The position numbers were made by a program, and so were the translations under genes. A DNA stretch of 64,000 nt from the NCBI GenBank assembly GCA_021789695.1, contig JAJYJH010000002.1, positions 62,001 through 126,000 on the forward strand, in the 5' to 3' direction. Position 1 is the first letter of the stretch; every line of letters begins with the position of its first letter. The DNA comes from a bacterium. Its GTDB lineage: Bacteria; Elusimicrobiota; Elusimicrobia; Elusimicrobiales; UBA9959. Below are positions 52,231 to 60,860 of the stretch, one piece after another. The notes beneath the pieces were generated by a model that was not told the DNA's origin, did not search any database, and worked only from the letters and a program-made list of their open reading frames with translations.

Positions 52231-52283
52231 CCTAACTTTCCGAGGGATAGTTACCGCCGGAACGCCGTGCGCGGAGCGGCGCA

Positions 52284-53786
52284 TCAGGAAAGTTTGTAAA
52301 GTTCAAGCGTCCCCGTCCTGCCCTTGAGCTGCGCCTTGCCCAGCGGCTCGAACGCGACCGAGCCGCCCAGCGAACCGCGCGCTTTTTCCGCGGCGGCGGC
52401 GCTGACGACGATATCGGTACCGAAGTCCTTGGCCTTGGACTGCAGGCGCGACGCTACGTTGACCGTGTCGCCGATAAAGGTGTACTCCAGCCGGGAGAAG
52501 GTCCCGATGTTGCCGGCCACCACCTTGCCGGCGTGTATGCCTATGCCGAAGTCCACCTTGACCGGCGTCTTGCCCGAGGCGTTGAACTCGGCCAGGTCGC
52601 GGCGCATGGCGGCCGCGCAGCGCACCGCGTCGGCCGCGTAGTCCGAGGAGCCCAGCCGCGGCGTGAACACGGCCATCACGGCGTCGCCGATAAACTTGTT
52701 TATGACGCCGTTGTTCAGCGAAATGCCCGGAGTGATGTAACGGAAATAATTGTTAAGGAATTCCACGACCTCGGCGGCGCTCAGCCTCTCGGAAAGCGGC
52801 GTGAAGTTGCGGATGTCGCAGAACATCACCGCGGCCTCTATCGTCTCTCCGCCCAGAGAGACCCTGCGGTTCTTTATCAGTTCGCGCGCTATTTCTATCG
52901 ACATGTACTTACCGAAGGTGTCCCGCAATTCCTCGCGCTCTTTCAGGCCGTCCGCCATCTCGTTGAAGCCGGCCTTCAGGCGCGCCACCTCGTCCTGGAA
53001 ATAGATGCGGGTCTTGGTAAAATCCCCGGAGGCCAGCCCGCGCATCCTGGAGATGAGCCCGTTCAGCGGGCGCTGCACGCCGTAGAACACCACGCCCAGC
53101 CCTACGAGCAGCGTAAAAGAGCACATGAGCATGAGGCTGCTGAAGGCGGTGCTCCAAGCCTGCGGGGCGTTCCCGAAGCGGAACGCGGCCGCGGCCAGGG
53201 CGAAAGGCAGCAGCGCGCAGGACGCTATCAGCAGGGTCACTTTCCACCCCAGCGGTACCGAGAAGCCCGGGCGAAGCGAATGCAGTTCGTCCGTGTCGTA
53301 AAGCATTTCCATCAGCGCCCCGTTCCTGGACCTGATCCAGTCTATAATCGTGGGCAGCACCGCGAGCTGCGCGGCGAGCGAGATAGAGAAGGCCTCCAGC
53401 ATGAACTCCCCGTAGTAGTTGCGCCGGAACATCGCCAGCAGGATGAAGGATGGCAAGGCCGAGATAACCAGAAGGGCTGCGGCATGGAGATGTATCCTGC
53501 CGAAGCGCCGCCTCACCGTCTCCCGGAGTTCCGGGGACGGCCTCTTCTTGTACAGGATAGCGGGCCGCGCCCAGATATAGGCTATCAGGAATACGGTGCC
53601 GGGCCCGAAAGAGCTGGCGCTGTGCAGGACCTTAACGGCGGCCGCCGAGTCCGTATGCAGGAAGGCGGCCGCGTACATGCGGACGAAGCTGTCCCCGAGC
53701 ATACCAAGCCAGTAGGGGATGAAGGCAAAGGCCATCAGGCCGGCCGCCAGTTTTCCGTCTTTTTTTTCCGATTCCGTTCCCGCCAT
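52284..53786 (-). CDS. Class III adenylate cyclase with membrane domain and HAMP
   Basis: 500 residues. About six membrane helices (first 245 residues), a HAMP-like linker (PLNGLISRMRGLASGDFTKTR), a coiled segment and a class III cyclase domain (about 310-495). Metal-binding Asp residues lie in MFCDIRNFTPLSE (about 325) and GDAVMAVF (about 363); Lys in NKFIGD and Thr in YTFIGDTVNVASRL fit ATP specificity of the class IIIb type. Start taken at the ATG (MAGTES) after GAGGTGACG. It lies within the Mo-hydroxylase region, which may link cAMP to this catabolism. Confidence 0.88.
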   Translation of the reverse strand: MAGTESEKKDGKLAAGLMAFAFIPYWLGMLGDSFVRMYAAAFLHTDSAAAVKVLHSASSFGPGTVFLIAYIWARPAILYKKRPSPELRETVRRRFGRIHLHAAALLVISALPSFILLAMFRRNYYGEFMLEAFSISLAAQLAVLPTIIDWIRSRNGALMEMLYDTDELHSLRPGFSVPLGWKVTLLIASCALLPFALAAAAFRFGNAPQAWSTAFSSLMLMCSFTLLVGLGVVFYGVQRPLNGLISRMRGLASGDFTKTRIYFQDEVARLKAGFNEMADGLKEREELRDTFGKYMSIEIARELIKNRRVSLGGETIEAAVMFCDIRNFTPLSERLSAAEVVEFLNNYFRYITPGISLNNGVINKFIGDAVMAVFTPRLGSSDYAADAVRCAAAMRRDLAEFNASGKTPVKVDFGIGIHAGKVVAGNIGTFSRLEYTFIGDTVNVASRLQSKAKDFGTDIVVSAAAAEKARGSLGGSVAFEPLGKAQLKGRTGTLELYKLS

Positions 53787-53788
53787 CG

Positions 53789-55021
53789 TCACCTCAGGAA
53801 AAACCAGTATATTATGGCATTTATCAGCGTCAGCGGGACCCCGGCGCGCGCGAACTCGGCGAAGGTCAGGGTCTCCCCGGACTTCCTCTCCGCGCCCTGT
53901 ATTATTATCACATTGCTGGCCGCCCCCAGTATGAACAGATTACCGGCGAAAGTGGAGGCCGCCGCCAGGGCCATAAGCGCCGGCGTGCCCGCGCCCGCCT
54001 GCTTCAGCAGGGGCAGGTAGAGGGCTACCAGCGGAACGTTGGAGATGAACTGGCTCAGCGACGCGCTGACCGCCATGACCACGCCAGGCGCCGTTATCCC
54101 GGCCCCGGAGCGGGCTATCAGGGACTGGAAGAAGCCGGTGTCCCAGGCGGAACGGGTCAGCACGAACATCCCGGCGAAGAAGGCCAACGTCCCCCAGTCT
54201 ATCTTGCGCAGCAGCTCCATGCGGCGCGGGCTGAAGAGAAGGCCCGGGGCGGCCGCGGCCAGCGCTATCCACGTCAGGCTGAAATCCAGCGCGGGACTCG
54301 CCATGACCAGGAATATCTTGGCCGCTATGGCCAGTCCCAGCGTCCAGACAGTTACGCGCGCCAGGCGGGCCAGTTCCGCGTCGCCTACAGGCTCCTGCGA
54401 ATGTTTCAGCTCCGCGGCCCCGAACTCGCCGCGGTAGAAATGCCTGACCACCAGGAAGACGGCGGCCAGGTTCAGCAGCGTCGGCAGGGCCAGGTACCGC
54501 AGGAAAGTGAGGAAGGGTGACGGTACCCCGCCCCTTACCGCCACCAGCAGGTTCTGCGGATTGCCAATGGGGCTCATCACGCTGCCCGTGGTTATGGAAA
54601 AGGCCAGCGCCAGCAGCAGAGGCTTGGAGGCGATGCCGTGCTTGCGAGCCAGCAGCAGCGCCACCGGCGTGCCTATCACGGCCAGCGTGTCGTTCATAAG
54701 CAGGGCCGAAGCCAGCCCCATGAAGACCACCAGCAGCAGGAGAAGTCCCTCCTCTGTGCGGGCGCGCTTGAAGACCTCGTATTCGGCGTGGGCCAGCCAG
54801 CCGCTGACCTCCAGCGCCTGGCCGGCCACGAACATACCAAACAGGAACAGCACGACGCCAGGGTCTACGGCTGCCAGCGCCGCTGCCGGCCTGATGTCTC
54901 CGGACAGCAGCACGGCGGCCGCCCCGGCGCACATCACCTGCCACATCGCGGGCCGGAAGCGCCCTACCCGCCGCACGGCTATCAGCAGGAAGACGGCTGC
55001 CAGGACCAGTAAGGGGAACAT
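53789..55021 (-). CDS. SLC13/ArsB-like anion permease
   Basis: 410 residues from the ATG giving MFPLLVLAAVFLL, with about eleven membrane helices. MNDTLAVIGTPVALLLA and SPIGNPQNLLVAV in the first half, and SNVPLVALYLPLL and GAASNVIIIQG in the second, are the paired inverted motifs of the ion transporter superfamily (ArsB, DASS). Substrates are anions such as dicarboxylates, sulfate or molybdate-like oxyanions; the gene context with MocA and Mo enzymes makes an oxyanion or a purine-derived acid worth testing. Its stop is next to the cyclase start. Confidence 0.85.
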   Translation of the reverse strand: MFPLLVLAAVFLLIAVRRVGRFRPAMWQVMCAGAAAVLLSGDIRPAAALAAVDPGVVLFLFGMFVAGQALEVSGWLAHAEYEVFKRARTEEGLLLLLVVFMGLASALLMNDTLAVIGTPVALLLARKHGIASKPLLLALAFSITTGSVMSPIGNPQNLLVAVRGGVPSPFLTFLRYLALPTLLNLAAVFLVVRHFYRGEFGAAELKHSQEPVGDAELARLARVTVWTLGLAIAAKIFLVMASPALDFSLTWIALAAAAPGLLFSPRRMELLRKIDWGTLAFFAGMFVLTRSAWDTGFFQSLIARSGAGITAPGVVMAVSASLSQFISNVPLVALYLPLLKQAGAGTPALMALAAASTFAGNLFILGAASNVIIIQGAERKSGETLTFAEFARAGVPLTLINAIIYWFFLR

Positions 55022-55044
55022 GTGGAATGGGCCGCCGGAGACCG

Positions 55045-55641
55045 CTATAGCAGGAGCGCGGCGTAATCCTCCGGAGTGTCGAAGTCCCGGATTATCTCCG
55101 GGTCCTTCACGTCCAGGTCGGCCACTTTCACCGACGCATGGTGGGTTACCCAGTGCAGGCCTTTTTCCAGCGGACCCTCGAGGCACAGATGTTTATGCGC
55201 GGCCGGGATGATTATCGGGTGGCCGCGCTTAAGTCTGGAATCGGATTTTCTCAGCGTCCTCGGAATCACCAGGAAATCCTTATTCTCGTCCCAGAACTCT
55301 ATTATCCGCCTGTAGGTCTCCACCGGCACGGTGGGCTGGTCCGCGAGGCAGACCATATAGCCCTCCGCCAACTGCGAGACGTCTTTCAGGCCGACGCGCA
55401 GCGAGGAAAGCTGGCCGTGCTCCGGGTGTGGGTTAAGCGCCACTTTTTCCCCCGCAGGCGGCCAGCACGTCAATATTTCGCGCGAGGCGCTGCCCAGCAC
55501 CACGACGCGGTCAGTGACGCCGGCCCTGCGCAGCGCCTCGCAGACATGTTCGATGAAAGGCTTCCTGTTCCACTGCAGCAGGGCCTTGGGACGCCCCATC
55601 CTGGAGGAGTCCCCGGCCGCCAGAACTATCGCCGAGAGCAT
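55045..55641 (-). CDS. mocA: Molybdenum cofactor cytidylyltransferase (MocA-like)
   Basis: 198 residues of the MobA-like nucleotidyltransferase fold. LAAGDSSRMGRPKALLQW is the nucleotide-binding loop; LADQPTVPVETYRRI and GHPIIIP are typical of MocA. MocA makes the molybdopterin cytosine dinucleotide used by xanthine dehydrogenase-type enzymes. It is one base from pfkA and 23 bases from the permease. A role as MobA-like or FADP transferase is less likely given the neighbours. Confidence 0.87.
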   Translation of the reverse strand: MLSAIVLAAGDSSRMGRPKALLQWNRKPFIEHVCEALRRAGVTDRVVVLGSASREILTCWPPAGEKVALNPHPEHGQLSSLRVGLKDVSQLAEGYMVCLADQPTVPVETYRRIIEFWDENKDFLVIPRTLRKSDSRLKRGHPIIIPAAHKHLCLEGPLEKGLHWVTHHASVKVADLDVKDPEIIRDFDTPEDYAALLL

Positions 55642-55642
55642 A

Positions 55643-56755
55643 CTAGTCCCCGAAGCTGATTCCGAGGGTACGCGCGGTCAGCACGGTATCGCAGTCAAGC
55701 GGCACGGTCTTCATGCGGCCTGAGACCTCCTTCAGAGGAACGTAACGCACCTGCGGGGGGTCCAGCGCGACCATCACCCCGCTGCGGCCCTCAGCCAGCG
55801 CCCGCACGGCGGCAGCGCCGAAACGGAGCGAAAGAAGGCGGTCGAAAGTGGTGGGGCTGCCGCCGCGCTGCAGGTGGCCAAGCACCACGGTGCGGCATTC
55901 CTTGCCGGTCAGGGCTTCCAGTTCCCCTGCCGCGCGCTCGCCGGCGCCGCCCAGTTTGTCGGCGCGCCCAAGCTCGCGCGAAACCACGGAATACCCGCCG
56001 TCCCTGGGTTTAGCCCCCTCGGCCACCACCACGATGCCGAAATGCTTGCCAAAACTCTCCATGTCCCCTATCTTCGAGGCCACCTTGCGGATGTCGTAGG
56101 GAATTTCCGGGATAAGTATAGCGTCGGCCGTGCCCGAGACTCCGGAGTTGAGCGCTATCCAGCCGGCGTAGCGTCCCATCACCTCCACCACCATCACGCG
56201 GCGGTGGGCCTCGGCCGTGGAGTGAAGCCTGTCCAGACATTCCGTGGCGAACGAGACCGCGCTGTCGAAGCCGAACGTCGCCACGGTCTTCTCCAGATCG
56301 TTGTCTATGGTCTTAGGCACGCCGACCACGCGCAGGCCTTTCTCGGCGAGCGCGTTGGCGATGGCCAGCGAACCATCTCCCCCTATGGCCACCAGCGCGT
56401 CAATCTTCCGCTTCCGGAAAGCCGCCGCCAGCTCGCCAGAGCGGTCCTTTTCGCGCCATTTGCCGTCGCGCCCTTTGACCGGGTATTTGAGCGGGTTCCC
56501 CTTGTTGGTCGTGCCCAGTATCGTGCCGCCCAGATGCGTGATGCCGCGCACGCTGCGGCGGTGCAGTTGCACCAGCCCGCCGTCGGGATAGTCCTCTGGG
56601 TTCAACATCCCGTTGTACCCGTCCCTGATGCCGAAGACCTCCCAGTCCCTGTTGCGCGCCGCTATCACGGCCGCGCGGATCACGGCGTTCAGCCCTGGCG
56701 CGTCCCCGCCGCCGGTGCTGAGCGCTATTCTTTTTATCTTCTTTCGCGCCGGCAT
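55643..56755 (-). CDS. pfkA: 6-phosphofructokinase family protein, mixed G/K active-site type
   Basis: 370 residues. ALSTGGGDAPGLNAVIRA is the phosphate-binding start; GGDGS (125-129) and PKTIDND (147-153, catalytic Asp) form the active site. In this family Gly in GGDGS marks ATP users, while Lys in PKTIDND is common in pyrophosphate users. The combined G/K type includes ATP enzymes of actinobacteria, so ATP is my first choice and PPi cannot be excluded. Unexpected among purine catabolism genes, with only one base to mocA and 16 to the amidohydrolase. Confidence 0.87.
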   Translation of the reverse strand: MPARKKIKRIALSTGGGDAPGLNAVIRAAVIAARNRDWEVFGIRDGYNGMLNPEDYPDGGLVQLHRRSVRGITHLGGTILGTTNKGNPLKYPVKGRDGKWREKDRSGELAAAFRKRKIDALVAIGGDGSLAIANALAEKGLRVVGVPKTIDNDLEKTVATFGFDSAVSFATECLDRLHSTAEAHRRVMVVEVMGRYAGWIALNSGVSGTADAILIPEIPYDIRKVASKIGDMESFGKHFGIVVVAEGAKPRDGGYSVVSRELGRADKLGGAGERAAGELEALTGKECRTVVLGHLQRGGSPTTFDRLLSLRFGAAAVRALAEGRSGVMVALDPPQVRYVPLKEVSGRMKTVPLDCDTVLTARTLGISFGD

Positions 56756-56771
56756 GACACCCCCGTGACGT

Positions 56772-58148
56772 TCATATCCCGGCCTTCCTGTAGAGGGAAG
56801 CCGCGGCCCTGGCGGCGCGCTTCGTCAACTTGCGCTCATCCACGCTCACCAGGCGGCCGTTCTTCACCACAACCTTGCCGTTGACTATGGTGTACTTTGT
56901 GCGGTGCGAGGCGCCGCAGAAGAGCAGCGAGGCTAGCGGGTCGCTGTGGGAGCCGATGAAGTCCAGGCCGCTCACGTCGAAGACGGCTATGTCCGCGGCC
57001 TTGCCCGGCTCTATGGAGCCGATATCGGAACGGCCCAGCACCGCGGCGCCGTCGCGCGTGGCCAGTGCCAGCGCCTTGCGGGCCGGCATCGCTTTCACGT
57101 TATCCAGGCGGTGCACCAGCATACACTGGCGCGCCTCGCCCAGCATGTCCGAGGAATCGTTGGAAGCGGAGCCGTCCACACCCAACCCCACGGGCACGTT
57201 GTGCCGCAGGAACATGGGTATCGGGGCTATGCCGGAACCCAGCCGCAGGTTGGAGCACGGACAGTGCGCCACGCCGGTGCGGGTCTTCCCCATCCTCTTC
57301 GCCTCGGCCTCATTGATGTAGACGCAGTGCGCGAACCAGGCGTTGCCCTCCTCCACCCAGCCTACGGACTCCATGTACTCGAGCGGCCGCATCCTGAAGA
57401 GCTTTTTACAGAAGGCCTCCTCGTCCCTGGTCTCGGCCAGGTGGGTGTGCATGCGCACGCCCCATTTTTTGGCCATTTCGGCGGTGATCTTCAGCAACTC
57501 CGTCGTGACCGAGAAAGGAGAGCACGGTGCCATCGCCACATGCGTCATCGCGAACTTCTGCCTGCCGTGGAATTTATTTATCAGCCGTTCGCAGTCCTTT
57601 AGGATAAAATCCTCTTTCTGCACCACCGAATCCGGCGGCAGGCCGCCCTTGGAGCGGCCCCGCGACATGGAACCGCGCGTGGCGGTGAAGCGTATCCCCA
57701 GTTCGCGCGCGGCCTCTATCTGCGTGTCTATGAAGAAACCGCTATCCTTCTCAGGGAACAGGTAAAGGTGGTCGGAGCTCGTAGTGCAGCCGGTCAGCAA
57801 CAACTCGCCCAACCCAGCCTGCGTGCTCGCGTAGATCGCCTCGGGATTTACGCGCTTCCAGATCTCGTAGAGATAGACCAGCCAGTCGAAAAGTTCGGCG
57901 TCCTGCACCTTAGGCAGGTTGCGCGTCAGCGTCTGGTAAAGGTGGTGGTGGGTGTTAACCATGCCGGGCATCACCACGCAGCCTTTCGCGTCTATGACGG
58001 TATCGGCCTTTACCTTGAGCCCCTTGCCGACCTTCTTTATCTCCGGCCCCTCGATGTATACGTCTCCCCCCTTGATCTCGCGGCCGGCGCTGTCCATAGT
58101 CGCCAGCACCAGCGCGTTCTTTATGAGAAGGGTTCTAGGTCGCATCAA
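56772..58148 (-). CDS. 8-oxoguanine deaminase-like amidohydrolase
   Basis: 458 residues (a second ATG follows at once). Metal ligands: HxH in NTHHHLYQTLTRN, His in MHTHLAETRDEE, His in WFAHCVYI and Asp in GVDGSASNDSSD. NTHHHLYQTLTR-LPKVQDAELFDWL and SASNDSSDM are close to characterised 8-oxoguanine deaminases, which give uric acid. Hydroxyatrazine-type hydrolases belong to the same group, so another amino-heterocycle is possible. First gene of the long minus-strand array ending at 42908. The array promoter is not clear. Confidence 0.83.
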   Translation of the reverse strand: MMRPRTLLIKNALVLATMDSAGREIKGGDVYIEGPEIKKVGKGLKVKADTVIDAKGCVVMPGMVNTHHHLYQTLTRNLPKVQDAELFDWLVYLYEIWKRVNPEAIYASTQAGLGELLLTGCTTSSDHLYLFPEKDSGFFIDTQIEAARELGIRFTATRGSMSRGRSKGGLPPDSVVQKEDFILKDCERLINKFHGRQKFAMTHVAMAPCSPFSVTTELLKITAEMAKKWGVRMHTHLAETRDEEAFCKKLFRMRPLEYMESVGWVEEGNAWFAHCVYINEAEAKRMGKTRTGVAHCPCSNLRLGSGIAPIPMFLRHNVPVGLGVDGSASNDSSDMLGEARQCMLVHRLDNVKAMPARKALALATRDGAAVLGRSDIGSIEPGKAADIAVFDVSGLDFIGSHSDPLASLLFCGASHRTKYTIVNGKVVVKNGRLVSVDERKLTKRAARAAASLYRKAGI

Positions 58149-58182
58149 GGCCTCCGGAATCCAAGCGTTTCGAGTATTATAG

Positions 58183-58188
58183 TAAAAT
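58183..58188 (+). promoter_or_regulatory. -10-like TAAAAT ahead of the kinase remnant
   Basis: TATAG-TAAAAT lies 12 bases before the ATG of the decayed kinase gene. Confidence 0.35.
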
Positions 58189-58200
58189 CAAATAATCGCT

Positions 58201-58352
58201 ATGCTCAATCCCGGCGACAAGATCGGCCAGTATTCCGTAAACGCGAAGATAGGCCGCGGCGGCATGGGCGTGGTTACAAGGCTCACGACGCGACGCTGAA
58301 GCGCGGCGGCGCATCCGATAAGGACCGGGGGCGCTCTGATATTTTTTCTTGA
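58201..58352 (+). pseudogene. Remnant of a Ser/Thr protein kinase N-terminus
   Basis: From ATG 58201 the frame reads MLNPGDKIGQYSVNAKIGRG then GMGVV, the glycine-rich loop of a bacterial Hanks-type kinase. A one-base loss at about 58272 shifts it; the next frame carries YKAHDATLKRG, the expected continuation. Homology ends before the VAIK lysine and a stop comes at 58350-58352. So only subdomain I is left, broken by a frameshift and a deletion. The rest of the gap 58149-58397 is promoter sequence. Confidence 0.8.
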
Positions 58353-58358
58353 AAAGTT

Positions 58359-58364
58359 ATAAAA
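58359..58364 (+). promoter_or_regulatory. -10 box of the PreT-PreA fusion operon
   Basis: TATAAA in an AT-rich stretch, 34 bases before the ATG at 58398, which has a CAGGAG ribosome site. Confidence 0.4.
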
Positions 58365-58397
58365 TAAAGACATGAACATCGCAGACAGGAGCGCCAC

Positions 58398-60854
58398 ATG
58401 AAGCAGAGCATCCAGTTCCTTTCCGACGCGCAGCTGAAGTCCGAGGCCGAGCGCTGCCTCTACTGCGAGGACAAGCCTTGCCAGAAGGCCTGCCCCGCCG
58501 ACTGCTCCCCGGCCGATTTCATCATGGCCGCGCGCCAGGCGGAGAAGTCGGACTTCAAGCGCTCCGCCGCGCTGATCATGGGGCACAACACCTTCGGCGG
58601 CGTCTGCGGCGCGGTCTGCCCCGACTGGTTCTGCGTGAAGGCCTGCTCGCGCAAGCTCTTCGACAACCCCATCAATATCCCCGCCGTGCAAGCGACCGTG
58701 GTGCAGAAAGCCAAGGAACTGAGCGCCATGCCCAGGTTCAAAAAGGCCAGGCCCAACGGTAAGAAAGTAGCGGTGATCGGCGCCGGCCCGGCCGGCCTTT
58801 CGGCCGCAGGCACGCTGGCGCAACTGGGCTACAAAGTGGAGATACTGGAAAAAGACCAGCAGGCCGGCGGAGCCTGCAATCTTATTCCCGACGCGCGCTT
58901 TCCGAAGGAAGTGCTGCGCACGGAGATAGAATGGGTAAAGTCGCTCGGCGACATAACGATCAAGACCGGCTCCGCCGTGAAGGACCCGGCCGCGCTGCTC
59001 AAGAAGTACGATTCGGTGATAGTGACCGCCGGCGTAGAGGAGCAGCTGAAGCTGCGCATCGAGAACGAAGAGCTAGGCGTGGAAGGCCTGGAGTACCTGC
59101 GCAACACCGGCAAGTACAAAGTCAAGGGCAGGAATGTAGCGGTCATCGGTGGCGGCGCCGTGGCCGCCGACTGCGCGATGAAGGCGCTGGAGCGCGGCGC
59201 CGCCCGCGCGGAGATCTTCACCCGCAAGAACATAGGAGACATACAGCTGCCCGAGCACGAGCTCAGGGACATCCTGAAGGCCGGCGTCAACATCAACGGC
59301 CGCTCCCGCATTACCGGGATCATTAGGGGTGGAAAGGGAATAAAGATAGTCCGCCTCGACGACAAGGCCAAAGATATCCCCGGCACGGAGCAGGTCCGCA
59401 CGGACGTGCAGTTCACCGTGCTCGCCATCAAGAACATCCCCGTCTTCGAGGACAGGAAACAGAAAGGCGTGTTTCTGGCCGGCGACTGCCGCAACGGAGC
59501 GGCCACCGTGGTGGAAGGCACCGCCTCCGCCAAGAACGCCGCGATGCAAGCCCACGCCTGGATGCAGGGTAAAAAAGCCCCGGCCATCCCGGACAACAAG
59601 AAGAGCCACGTCATCCTGGCCGGCCGCGACCTCAGGCCGGTGGACCTTGCCACCGATTTCTTCGGCCGCAAGCTGAAGTCACCGTTCATCATCTCCGCCT
59701 CCCCACACTCCGACGGCTACGACCAGGTAAAGCGCGCCTACGAGGCCGGCTGGCCCGGCGTCGTGATGAAGACCGCTTTCGACGGACTGCACATTCATAT
59801 TCCGTCAGAATACATGGTGACCTTCACCGGCAGCACCTACGGCAACTCGGATAACGTCTCCGGCCACCCGCTGGACCGCGTCTGCAAAGAGGTGGCGCGC
59901 CTCGTGAAGGACTACCCGGACCGCCTGACCGCCGCCTCCACCGGCGGCCCGGTGACCGGCAACGACGAGCACGACCGCAAGGGCTGGCAGACCAACACGC
60001 TTAAACTCGAGAAAGCCGGCGCGATGGCGATAGAATACTCGCTGTCCTGCCCGCAGGGCGGCGACGGCACCAAGGGCGACATAGTCTCGCAGGACCCGGA
60101 ACTCGCGGCCAAAATCATAGGCTGGGTGATGGAAGTCTCCGACCCGGAGATACCGAAGCTCTTCAAGCTGACCGGCGCGGTCACCGCCATCTGGCAGGTG
60201 GTCAACGCGATAAAACAGGTCTACGCGAAATACCCGCACAAGAAGGCCGGCATAACGCTCGCGAACTCTTTCCCGGCACTCGCCTTCCGCAAGCGCCTCT
60301 CTGGCAAGGGCGACTGGGAAGAGGGCATGATAGTGGGCATGAGCGGCGAGGGCGTGGCCCCGATCAGCAACCTGACCATCTCCAAAGCGGTCAACCTCGG
60401 CGTACCGATCTCCGGCAACGGCGGCCCTATGGACTACAAGGCGGCGGCGCAGTTCCTGGCGCTCGGCGCCAAGTCCGTGCAGTTCTGCACCGTCGTGATG
60501 AAATACGGCTTCGGCGTGATAGGGGAGTTAGAGAGCGGCCTCAGCCACATGCTGGAGGAAAAGGGCTACAAGTCCGTAGGCGAATTCATCGGCTGCGCGC
60601 TGCCGCACCCCGTCACCAGCTTCCCGGACCTCACTCCGGTCAAGAACATCCCGTCGGTGGACGCGGACCTCTGCCGCCACTGCGGCAACTGCGAGCGCTG
60701 CGGCTACCTGGCCGTGAAGCTCGACGGCCAGAAGGTGCCGCAGTTCGACGCGTCCAAGTGCATAGGCTGCTCGCTGTGCGTGAAAAAGTGCTTCTCCGGA
60801 GCGCTGAAGATGCGCCGGCGCACCGCGGCCGAACTCAAGGCCTGCCCAGAATAG
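58398..60854 (+). CDS. PreT-PreA fusion, dihydropyrimidine dehydrogenase-like, lacking the catalytic Cys
   Basis: 818 residues. The N-terminal part has GltD-type Fe-S Cys (C20, C23, C28, C32, C36 and C70, C74, C79, C83), FAD motif GAGPAG (128-133) and an NADP-type GGGAVA (about 251). From about 405 comes a PreA-like flavin barrel with LSCPQGG (about 547), then a 2[4Fe-4S] ferredoxin end (C759, C762, C765, C768; C788, C791, C794, C798). In mammalian DPD the acid Cys671 sits in LACGQDPEL; here the match is DIVSQDPEL, with V563 and S564. So it is a flavin reductase of the DPD type whose acid is changed. It is likely to reduce a different heterocycle. Confidence 0.87.
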   Translation: MKQSIQFLSDAQLKSEAERCLYCEDKPCQKACPADCSPADFIMAARQAEKSDFKRSAALIMGHNTFGGVCGAVCPDWFCVKACSRKLFDNPINIPAVQATVVQKAKELSAMPRFKKARPNGKKVAVIGAGPAGLSAAGTLAQLGYKVEILEKDQQAGGACNLIPDARFPKEVLRTEIEWVKSLGDITIKTGSAVKDPAALLKKYDSVIVTAGVEEQLKLRIENEELGVEGLEYLRNTGKYKVKGRNVAVIGGGAVAADCAMKALERGAARAEIFTRKNIGDIQLPEHELRDILKAGVNINGRSRITGIIRGGKGIKIVRLDDKAKDIPGTEQVRTDVQFTVLAIKNIPVFEDRKQKGVFLAGDCRNGAATVVEGTASAKNAAMQAHAWMQGKKAPAIPDNKKSHVILAGRDLRPVDLATDFFGRKLKSPFIISASPHSDGYDQVKRAYEAGWPGVVMKTAFDGLHIHIPSEYMVTFTGSTYGNSDNVSGHPLDRVCKEVARLVKDYPDRLTAASTGGPVTGNDEHDRKGWQTNTLKLEKAGAMAIEYSLSCPQGGDGTKGDIVSQDPELAAKIIGWVMEVSDPEIPKLFKLTGAVTAIWQVVNAIKQVYAKYPHKKAGITLANSFPALAFRKRLSGKGDWEEGMIVGMSGEGVAPISNLTISKAVNLGVPISGNGGPMDYKAAAQFLALGAKSVQFCTVVMKYGFGVIGELESGLSHMLEEKGYKSVGEFIGCALPHPVTSFPDLTPVKNIPSVDADLCRHCGNCERCGYLAVKLDGQKVPQFDASKCIGCSLCVKKCFSGALKMRRRTAAELKACPE

Positions 60855-60860
60855 GATATC

